37,335 bases of DNA from Stagnihabitans sp038231395 (lineage in GTDB: Bacteria; Pseudomonadota; Alphaproteobacteria; Rhodobacterales; Rhodobacteraceae): positions 1 through 37,335 of the forward strand of contig JBBRLL010000046.1 in assembly GCA_038231395.1 (NCBI GenBank). Reading direction: 5' to 3'. Made by a program: the position numbers and the translations under genes. The notes below the pieces were generated by a model, which was not told the DNA's origin, ran no database searches, and saw nothing but the letters and a program-made list of their open reading frames with translations. Below are positions 31,856 to 37,335 of the stretch, one piece after another. Within the stretch, counting starts at the first letter, position 1, and the number at the start of each line of letters is the position of its first letter.

Positions 31856-33040
31856 ATGAGCACGGGTTCACAAAGCAGCGGACTTTCAACAGAGGCTTGG
31901 GGCGGGCTGGTGCTGATTGGCGCGACGGTGCTGGCTTTGTTGGCGGCAAACTCGCCTTGGGCCAGCGCCTATCAGGGTTTTCTGGACTTGCCGATCAGCG
32001 TGGCCGTGGGCAGCAAGGAACTGGCCAAGCCATTGATCTTCTGGGTGAATGACGGATTGATGGCGATCTTCTTCCTGACCGTCGGGTTGGAGTTGAAGGC
32101 AGAGATGCTGGAGGGTAAGTTGCGCGACCCCCGCGCCGTGATCCTGCCGGGACTGGCCGCGTTGGGCGGCATGGCGCTGCCAGCGCTGGTTTACCTGACG
32201 TTGACGGCGGGCATTGGTGTCAATGAAGGCTGGGCCATTCCGACCGCCACCGACATCGCCTTTGCCTTGGGGATTTTGGCGCTGGCCGGGCCGGGATTGC
32301 CACCGGGGTTGCGCAGTTTCTTGCTGACTTTGGCGATTTTGGATGACTTGGGTGCGATCCTGATCATTGCGGTGTTCTACGGGCACGATCTGGACACGGC
32401 CTATCTGCTGGCCGCTTTGGTGCCGGTGGCCGCTATGGTGGTGCTGTCGCGGATGCGGGTGGCCTCGCTGGCCCCGGCCGTGGTGCTGGGCGCGGTCCTG
32501 TGGGTTTTGGTGCTGAAATCGGGCATCCATGCCACTTTGGCCGGCGTGGTGATGGCGTTCTGCATCCCGTTGAAGGCGGGCGAAACCTCTCCGCTGCACC
32601 GTTTGGCCCATGGCTTGCAGCCTTGGGTGACGTTTCTGATCGTGCCGCTGTTTGCCTTTGCCAATGCCGGGCTGCCGCTGGGCAACTTGTCCATGACGGG
32701 TCAAGGCGGCCAGATTGCCTTGGGTGTTGGACTGGGTCTGCTGGTCGGCAAATTTGTGGGCGTCATGGGGATAAGTGCTGTGCTGGTGGCACTGCGGTTG
32801 GGCGCTTTGCCAGAGGGGATGGGCTGGCTGCATCTGGCTGCAGCGGCTTTGCTGGCGGGGATCGGCTTTACCATGTCGCTGTTCATCGGCGGACTGGCTT
32901 TTGGCGAGGGCGCTCAGATGGATGCGGTGCGGTTGGGGGTGCTGGCCGCCTCGGTCCTTGCGGCGGGGGCCGGGCTGATTTTGCTGCGCTTTTTGGCCAC
33001 ACGGAAGGCGTCTGGCCATGAACCCCCGGCCACGCTATGA
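31856..33040 (+). CDS. nhaA: Na+/H+ antiporter NhaA
   Basis: It encodes 394 residues with about 12 hydrophobic segments. AWGGLVLIGATVLALLAANS at the start, INEGWAIPTATDIAFALGIL-type segment, the paired acidic residues in LAILDDLGAILIIAVFY (the ion-binding Asp-Asp), PLFAFANAGLPL and GIGFTMSLFIGGLAF are all NhaA hallmarks. It exports Na+ or Li+ for H+ at the inner membrane. AAGGAC lies upstream of ATG 31856. It sits between divergent fabA and codirectional irr, 27 bp from the latter. Confidence 0.96.
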   Translation: MSTGSQSSGLSTEAWGGLVLIGATVLALLAANSPWASAYQGFLDLPISVAVGSKELAKPLIFWVNDGLMAIFFLTVGLELKAEMLEGKLRDPRAVILPGLAALGGMALPALVYLTLTAGIGVNEGWAIPTATDIAFALGILALAGPGLPPGLRSFLLTLAILDDLGAILIIAVFYGHDLDTAYLLAALVPVAAMVVLSRMRVASLAPAVVLGAVLWVLVLKSGIHATLAGVVMAFCIPLKAGETSPLHRLAHGLQPWVTFLIVPLFAFANAGLPLGNLSMTGQGGQIALGVGLGLLVGKFVGVMGISAVLVALRLGALPEGMGWLHLAAAALLAGIGFTMSLFIGGLAFGEGAQMDAVRLGVLAASVLAAGAGLILLRFLATRKASGHEPPATL

Positions 33041-33067
33041 TCGGTCAACCCGAAGGGGGCACCACCT

Positions 33068-33505
33068 ATGGCAAATGACAGCGGAATATCAGCGGCAGCA
33101 GTCCGGGCAACCGGATGGCTGGCGCGTGGCGACCTGCGGCCAACCCGGCAGCGGCTGGCTTTGGCGCGGCTGTTGGTGGGCGATGGGCAGAACCGGCATG
33201 TGACGGCGGAAAGCCTGTTCGCCTTGGTCAATGGCGTGGGCGAAAAGGTCAGCCTTGCCACCGTTTACAACACTCTGCGCGCCTTTTGCGAAGCAGGCTT
33301 GATGAACGAGGTCGTCGTCGATGGCGCCCGCAGCTACTTTGACACAAGGATGGACAACCACCCGCATTTTTATTGGGAAGACAGCCACTCCCTGACCGAC
33401 GCGCCCGCCGATCAGGTTCAGATTGCCGCCTTGCCAGACGCGCCTGCCGGGACCGAGATTGCCCGCGTTGACGTGGTGATCCGGCTGCGCTCAGTTCGGG
33501 GCTGA
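33068..33505 (+). CDS. irr: Fur-family regulator, Irr type
   Basis: It encodes 145 residues from ATG 33068, with AAGGGGG upstream. The winged helix has LRPTRQRLALARLL, the HVTAESLFALV segment and KVSLATVYNTLRAFCEAGL. The dimerisation domain has DTRMDNHPHFYWED, with the His-x-His position seen in Irr proteins in place of the full Fur metal sites, and few cysteines. Irr senses iron through heme supply and controls iron and heme genes in Rhizobiales and Rhodobacterales. The N-terminal heme motif of the Bradyrhizobium protein is absent. It overlaps the convergent aldo/keto reductase gene by 15 bp. Confidence 0.88.
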   Translation: MANDSGISAAAVRATGWLARGDLRPTRQRLALARLLVGDGQNRHVTAESLFALVNGVGEKVSLATVYNTLRAFCEAGLMNEVVVDGARSYFDTRMDNHPHFYWEDSHSLTDAPADQVQIAALPDAPAGTEIARVDVVIRLRSVRG

Positions 33506-34462
33506 GGCGCTGTTCAGATCGGCCAGGTCCTGCCCGGAAAGCTCCAGGGTTGCCGCCGACACAAGATCCTTGACCTGAGCCGCAGTTGTCGCCGAGGCGA
33601 TCGGCCCGGTCAGCCCGGGTTGGGCTGCCACCCAAGCCAAAGCCACTTGCGCCGGGTTGGCCTTGTGCCTGACCGCAACAGCGTCCAACGCATCCAGAAT
33701 GGCAAAGCCGCGCAGCGTCATATAGCCGTCAAGACTGCCCTTGCGGGTCTTGCCAGCCGTCGAAGCCTTGTCGCGGTACAGGCCCGACAAAAACCCCGAG
33801 GCGAGGCCGTAATAGGGCACGACGCCAAGGTTTTCCGCGCGGCACAGGTCCAGCATCGGTCCCTCCAGCGCCGCACGGTTGTAAAGGTTGTATTCCGGCT
33901 GGATCGAGGAATAGCGGGGCAATCCGTTCGCATCCTCCGCCGCCAATGCCGCCGAAAGCTGCGCCACGCTGAAGTTTGACGCGCCGATGGAGCGGACCTT
34001 GCCCGCCTTGATCAGCCGGTCATAGGCGGCAAGGGTTTCCTCCTGCGGCGTGGTATCGTCGGGCCGGTGCGAGAAGTAGTGGTCAATCACCTCAACCCCC
34101 ATCCGCGTCAGGCTGGCCTCTACCGCTTGCTCGATCCAACGCGCCGAAAGACCCATCGCGGGCTGACCCTTGGCATCCTTTCCCATATCCGAACCGACCT
34201 TGGTGATCAGCACGATCTGGCCGCGCTTGCCCGGACGCGCCTTGAGCCAGCGGCCAATGACGCCTTCACTTTCGCCACCGACATGGCCTGGCACCCAACG
34301 GGAATAGACGTCAGCGGTGTCAATCGCGTTCAGCCCGGCATCGGTTGCGGCATCCAGCACGGCAAAACTCGCCGCCTCGTCCGCCGACCAGCCAAAGACA
34401 TTGCCGCCAAGGATGACGGGCGCGACGTTCAGGCCGGAAAGGCCGAGGGGGCGATGGTGCAT
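33491..34462 (-). CDS. Aldo/keto reductase
   Basis: It encodes 323 residues from ATG 34462, chosen because AGGAG lies five bases upstream; an upstream in-frame start at 34477 has no such site. The TIM-barrel NADPH-dependent reductase shows NAIDTADVYS (Asp and Tyr of the catalytic set), LITKVG (Lys) and HYFSHRPDD (His). SIGASNFSVAQL and a C-terminal ASATTAAQVKDL phosphate-binding region follow. This looks like the general stress/Tas-like subgroup. Substrate unknown. Its 3' end overlaps the 3' end of irr. Confidence 0.93.
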   Translation of the reverse strand: MHHRPLGLSGLNVAPVILGGNVFGWSADEAASFAVLDAATDAGLNAIDTADVYSRWVPGHVGGESEGVIGRWLKARPGKRGQIVLITKVGSDMGKDAKGQPAMGLSARWIEQAVEASLTRMGVEVIDHYFSHRPDDTTPQEETLAAYDRLIKAGKVRSIGASNFSVAQLSAALAAEDANGLPRYSSIQPEYNLYNRAALEGPMLDLCRAENLGVVPYYGLASGFLSGLYRDKASTAGKTRKGSLDGYMTLRGFAILDALDAVAVRHKANPAQVALAWVAAQPGLTGPIASATTAAQVKDLVSAATLELSGQDLADLNSASAPN

Positions 34463-34837
34463 GGCGGCTCCTGACAAAGGGGGATTTGGCCGAAGGTGTG
34501 CACCCGGGCCTGAGGTTTGTCGACCCTTTCGCGCGGGGTTCCCTTCACATTGTCGGCGTTAATGCCCCGACGCCGTACCGCCCACCTTGATCTTAAGATA
34601 AAACTGCCGCATCAAGGGGCCGCGAATAAAGGCGTTAGATGGCCACCCTGAAAAATCGGCTGGCGCAGGAAAATGGCGGATGAATGAAACCCCGTCCCAA
34701 ACTTGATGGAGCCTTACTGCCACCTGCGCCAGGCCGAGTTGATTTCGTTGGTGAAATAGTGCATCCCGCCTGCAAAATTGCCCAACATCCCCCTGCGGAC
34801 CCAAACCACGGTCCGTTTTCATCCTGAGGAGATTGCC
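34463..34837. other. Divergent intergenic region with inverted repeats
   Basis: This 375-bp gap separates the leftward aldo/keto reductase gene and the rightward DUF2125 gene. It holds CGGCGT/ACGCCG (34554-34559 and 34570-34575), the 10-bp palindrome ATCTTAAGAT (34590-34599) and CCTTGAT/ATCAAGG (34585-34591 and 34611-34617). One short protein-like minus-strand frame is listed separately. No RNA gene is recognised. Confidence 0.5.
34714..34788 (-). CDS. Possible micro-ORF (24 aa)
   Basis: ATG 34788 opens 24 codons ending NEINSAWRRWQ and TAA. The composition (aromatic and polar, no low complexity) looks protein-like. The purine run AGGGGG lies directly before the ATG with almost no spacing, which is poor for initiation. 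It could be a small peptide, a decayed gene end, or chance. Confidence 0.2.
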   Translation of the reverse strand: MLGNFAGGMHYFTNEINSAWRRWQ

Positions 34838-36283
34838 ATGAAAATGTCTCACGCTTTTGCCCTTGTTCCGTTGCTGATGGCCTCGACCGCCATGGCGAAC
34901 CCGGCCACCCAGGAGGGTGCCGATCACCTGACGCAGGTGTTTCAAACCTATCTGAGCACGACTGCCGGTGTTGTGGCCGTCAAGGCCAATGGTGATACTT
35001 ATGATCTGACGCTGGACGCCACACCGCTGTTTGCGATGGCCAAGGACAAAAGCCTGACCGGCACCATCACGCCGTGGCAGATGACGCTGACCGACAATGG
35101 CGACGGCACCTGGGGTGTGGTGCAAGATCAGGCGATTTCGATTTCGGTGTCAGTGCCCGGGGAGTTTGACCTGAAGGAAGACGTCGCCTCGCAAAAGCTT
35201 GACGGCACATTTGATGAAAAGCTGTTGGCTTTCACCACGATGAAGGGGTCTTTTTCCGGCGTGAAAGTCACTGAATCCGTGACGACACCGAACGCGCCGC
35301 TGACGACGGTGGATTTGGGTCTGGATGGCGGCACTTTTGAAGGCACGGGCGCTGCCGGTGCTGCGGGCGGCGCGGATATTGCCATGACGTTGATCGCAAC
35401 GGGTCTGACCGAAACGGTGACCCCCGGGGCAGCCGAAGGTCAGCCCGCCATGCCGGTGTCGATCAAGGCCGAGGGTTTGAGCGAGGAAATCAAAGGCACC
35501 GGCATAGTGTCTGACGGGATCCTGAAGGCGCTCGCCTGGGCCGTGGCGCATCCGACGCAAGACGCCGCCAAAGCCGACAAGGCCAACCTGAAAGCCATCC
35601 TGACCGCCGGCCTGCCGTTCTTTGGCAACCTCAACGCCTCCGGCAAGGTCACCAAGCTGGTGGTCGGGACGCCGATGGGCGAGGTCGGGATTGACGAGAT
35701 GGGCTTTGCGGTGGACGTCAACGGTGCCGTGGCCGATGGCAAGTTCCGTGAGGCGTTTGCGGTGTCTGGTCTGACGTTGCCCGCCGGTCTGGTTCCGGCC
35801 TGGGCCGCCCCGGTCCTGCCGCAGAAGTTCACCGTGGACGTGCAGGTCACTGATTTTGACGCCGCTGCCGGTCTGACCGCCGCTTTGGGCGCGCTTGACC
35901 AGCCCGATGGAATGGCCGACCAGTCCGCCCTCGACAAAGCGGTGCAGGAAGCGTTCCTGCCCAAGGGCACCGTCACCATCACTCTCAACCCCGGCGCATT
36001 GACCGGCGATGGCTACGCGCTGACTTATGAGGGCAGCATGGTCGCCGGACCCAGCACGACGGTTCCGACCGGCTCTGCCAAGATCACTCTCGCCGGTGCT
36101 GACAAGTTGTCGGCTGCGCTGAACGCTGCACCCGACGATATGAAAGCGCAGGGCATGATGGGCTTCGGCATGGCGCAAGGCATGGCGAAAAAGGACGACA
36201 AGGGCAATCTGGAGTGGGACATCGAACTGTCCAAAACCGGTGCCGTGTCGGTCAATGGGACGCCGATGATGGGTGGCAATTGA
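34838..36283 (+). CDS. DUF2125 family secreted protein
   Basis: It encodes 481 residues from ATG 34838; GAGGAG lies upstream at good spacing. A Sec signal peptide is evident: basic-polar start, hydrophobic core FALVPLLMAS and cleavage after TAMA. The mature part is a long beta-rich protein with repeated LTGDGYALTYEG-like and FSGVKVTESV segments, which I assign to DUF2125, a periplasmic family of alphaproteobacteria. Function unknown. It is strongly acidic and alanine/glycine-rich. The stop TGA overlaps the TTG start of the GNAT gene. Confidence 0.85.
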   Translation: MKMSHAFALVPLLMASTAMANPATQEGADHLTQVFQTYLSTTAGVVAVKANGDTYDLTLDATPLFAMAKDKSLTGTITPWQMTLTDNGDGTWGVVQDQAISISVSVPGEFDLKEDVASQKLDGTFDEKLLAFTTMKGSFSGVKVTESVTTPNAPLTTVDLGLDGGTFEGTGAAGAAGGADIAMTLIATGLTETVTPGAAEGQPAMPVSIKAEGLSEEIKGTGIVSDGILKALAWAVAHPTQDAAKADKANLKAILTAGLPFFGNLNASGKVTKLVVGTPMGEVGIDEMGFAVDVNGAVADGKFREAFAVSGLTLPAGLVPAWAAPVLPQKFTVDVQVTDFDAAAGLTAALGALDQPDGMADQSALDKAVQEAFLPKGTVTITLNPGALTGDGYALTYEGSMVAGPSTTVPTGSAKITLAGADKLSAALNAAPDDMKAQGMMGFGMAQGMAKKDDKGNLEWDIELSKTGAVSVNGTPMMGGN

Positions 36284-36744
36284 GTCTGACACTCACAAGG
36301 GAAAGCCCGGTCGGGGCCGACCTTTCGCTGTTGTTCCAGCGGCATACGGCAGATATGCACGCCTATACGCCGCTGGAAAGCATTCATATGATGGATGCGG
36401 GCGAACTCGCGGTGCCCGAGGTTGCGTTCTTCGTGATGCGAGAGAATGGGGCGCCCGTGGCCATGGGCGCCTTCAAACGCTTTGGCGGGGACGCGGCAGA
36501 GATCAAGTCGATGCATGTGCTCATTGAACATCGCGGGCGCGGTCTGTCGCGCCTGATGCTGAAGCATCTGATGGCCGAGGCCAAGGCCGCAGGCATCTCG
36601 CGACTGAACCTTGAAACCGACTCGCAAGAGATGTTCCTGCCTGCCCAAACCCTGTACAAGAGCGCCGGTTTCACCGAATGTCCGCCCTTCGCCGACTATG
36701 TCCTCGACCCGATGTCAGTTTTCATGACGTGCACCCTTGTGTGA
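36280..36744 (+). CDS. GNAT family N-acetyltransferase
   Basis: It encodes 154 residues if started at TTG 36280, whose bases overlap the preceding stop (TTGA). That start gives LSLTLTRESPVGADL, a sensible GNAT beginning. An internal ATG at 36355 (MHAYTPL) would cut strand 1, and an upstream frame lies in the DUF2125 gene. VAFFVMRENGAPVAMGAFKRF, EIKSMHVLIEHRGRGLSRLML (acetyl-CoA loop R-G-R-G-L) and LYKSAGFTE are the fold's motifs B, A and the C-terminal strand. Substrate unknown. Confidence 0.9.
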   Translation: MSLTLTRESPVGADLSLLFQRHTADMHAYTPLESIHMMDAGELAVPEVAFFVMRENGAPVAMGAFKRFGGDAAEIKSMHVLIEHRGRGLSRLMLKHLMAEAKAAGISRLNLETDSQEMFLPAQTLYKSAGFTECPPFADYVLDPMSVFMTCTLV

Positions 36745-36753
36745 AACGCCCTC

Positions 36754-36773
36754 CTGCCGCAAAACAGCGGCAG
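36754..36773 (+). terminator. Hairpin after the GNAT gene
   Basis: CTGCCGC (36754-36760) and GCGGCAG (36767-36773) form a perfect seven-base stem with loop AAAACA, nine bases after the GNAT stop. No T run follows on the plus strand. It directly abuts the truncated tRNA-Arg. Confidence 0.4.
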
Positions 36774-36776
36774 TGC

Positions 36777-36820
36777 GGCTCCGTAGCTCAACTGGATAGA
36801 GCAAGGACCTTCTAAGTCCC
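36777..36820 (+). pseudogene. Truncated tRNA-Arg (UCU), 5' part only
   Basis: This has an acceptor 5' strand GGCTCCG, a normal D arm (GCTC/GAGC) and an anticodon arm AGGAC-CTTCTAA-GTCCC with anticodon TCT (first stem pair A-C mismatched). After 36820 no T arm with TTCGA, no CGGAGCC acceptor strand and no CCA follows; only CGGA at 36831-36834 recalls it. Bases 36781-36803 are identical to 36918-36940 of the intact tRNA-Arg downstream, but the anticodon stems and acceptors differ, so the two are different genes. Confidence 0.75.
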
Positions 36821-36913
36821 CGCTCTGGGCCGGAATAAAGACGTAATGACAACTGGTTAGGAAAGTAACAGCATGTTGCGAACCGTTTTCCGAACCGCTA
36901 TTAGAGGAATCAC
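36821..36913. other. Spacer between tRNA-Arg remnant and intact tRNA-Arg
   Basis: This is 93 bp of lower-GC, non-coding sequence. It contains a direct repeat CGAACCG at 36879-36885 and 36891-36897, spaced 12 bp start to start. It may be the left end of an inserted element. Confidence 0.4.
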
Positions 36914-36990
36914 GGTCCCGTAGCTCAACTGGATAGAGCACCTGACTTCTAATCAGGATGTTGGGCGTTCGAGTCGTCCCGGGATCGCCA
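36914..36990 (+). tRNA. tRNA-Arg (anticodon UCU)
   Basis: It is a complete 77-base cloverleaf with encoded CCA. Acceptor GGTCCCG pairs with CGGGATC (one G-T pair). The D arm is GCTC/GAGC, and the anticodon stem CCTGA/TCAGG closes CTTCTAA, giving TCT. The T arm GGGCG-TTCGAGT-CGTCC has one G-T pair. It reads AGA and AGG codons. Confidence 0.93.
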
Positions 36991-37069
36991 AAACCACTCA
37001 GCAGGTAATTGACTTATAAGGCCTTTCAACCGATGTGTGCGGATTGACCCATACACAGGAAAGTCCAGC

Positions 37070-37335
37070 TTGTCAGCACCTGACCCCCGAAGGCAGAAGG
37101 CATCCCGCGCAGTCATTGACCGTCTGTTTGCAGATGCTGCGAACGTCTGGGTGATCCACTACTCTTGCGAGAGTTTCTATGACAGGACCGATGGACGGTC
37201 GCCAAGAATCACATCAATTGCGATCAGAAAGCTGGACGCGGGCCAGACAGTGTCCTTCTCAATTCATCAGGTCGCGGAAGTTGACGGGATAGACTTGGCG
37301 GGCATCACGGCCCAGTATGACACTCATGAGCGCAA
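37070..37335 (+). CDS. Unrecognised protein, N-terminal 88 residues, cut by window end
   Basis: A TTG at 37070 has AGGAAAG about eight bases upstream and opens a frame that is still open at the window end. The reading looks genuinely coding: RAVIDRLFADAANVWVIHYS, CESFYD, SPRITSIAIRKLDAGQ, VSFSIHQVAEVDGIDL. It begins with a basic helix, then beta-strand-like segments. I cannot name the family. Four of nine Arg codons are AGA or AGG, plus ATA and CGA, unlike the core genes here. It follows the tRNA-Arg pair, so it is probably the first gene of a transferred region. Confidence 0.7.
   Translation, partial: MSAPDPRRQKASRAVIDRLFADAANVWVIHYSCESFYDRTDGRSPRITSIAIRKLDAGQTVSFSIHQVAEVDGIDLAGITAQYDTHER

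Noticed and set aside
31886..33019. 377-codon minus-strand frame opposite nhaA
   Set aside because: Extremely rich in Gln, His and Arg, the mirror of hydrophobic membrane-protein codons; nhaA motifs on the plus strand are complete.

Overview
The window is a piece of a GC-rich alphaproteobacterial chromosome, almost certainly from the Rhodobacterales (Rhodobacter/Roseobacter relatives). The markers are a GcrA cell-cycle regulator, a fabI-fabB-fabA block near an Irr-type Fur regulator, a soluble NAD-dependent molybdenum formate dehydrogenase operon (fdsG-B-A-fdhD-fdsD), and DUF1523 and DUF2125 proteins. Most of it is dense housekeeping sequence with many 4-base start/stop overlaps (ATGA, GTGA, TTGA). 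There is no rRNA, CRISPR array or recognisable insertion sequence.

Layout. 1-9061: pheT, two small membrane-protein genes (one DUF1523), panB-panC (pantothenate), a cupin, an L,D-transpeptidase lipoprotein, and a LON-domain/Trm112 pair next to a thioredoxin-TPR chaperone. 9177-13437: a complete dTDP-L-rhamnose operon (rfbC-rfbB-ydcF-like-rfbD-rfbA) closed by a clear terminator. 13451-21561: an orphan Wzz-like membrane protein, the formate dehydrogenase operon and its probable LysR regulator. 21640-25557: an S49 peptidase, a tiny membrane/zinc-knuckle protein, a pteridine-reductase-like SDR and uvrC. 25754-28372: gcrA, a VOC protein, a SRAP (YedK/HMCES) protein overlapping a Stf0-type sulfotransferase, and tRNA-Gly(UCC). 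28515-33505: a VOC protein, fabI, fabB, fabA, then divergent nhaA and irr. 33491-36744: an aldo/keto reductase, a DUF2125 protein and a GNAT acetyltransferase.

The right edge (36777-37335) looks like the left boundary of a horizontally acquired element. A tRNA-Arg(UCU) gene is cut off after its anticodon arm. About 94 bp later lies a complete but different tRNA-Arg(UCU). It is followed by the start of an unrecognised protein gene that is rich in AGA/AGG codons. The gene is cut by the window end, so whether it belongs to a novel system cannot be decided here. This boundary is the best place to look beyond the window.

How the genes work together: rfbA, rfbB, rfbC and rfbD make dTDP-L-rhamnose for surface polysaccharide, and the YdcF-like and Wzz-like proteins may act in the same envelope process. 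FdsG, FdsB and FdsA oxidise formate with NAD+, FdhD and FdsD mature the enzyme, and the LysR protein probably controls the operon through a palindrome upstream of fdsG. FabA, FabB and FabI form the unsaturated fatty acid branch. Coordinates are read from sequence; functions come from recognised motifs and family knowledge, without database searches.
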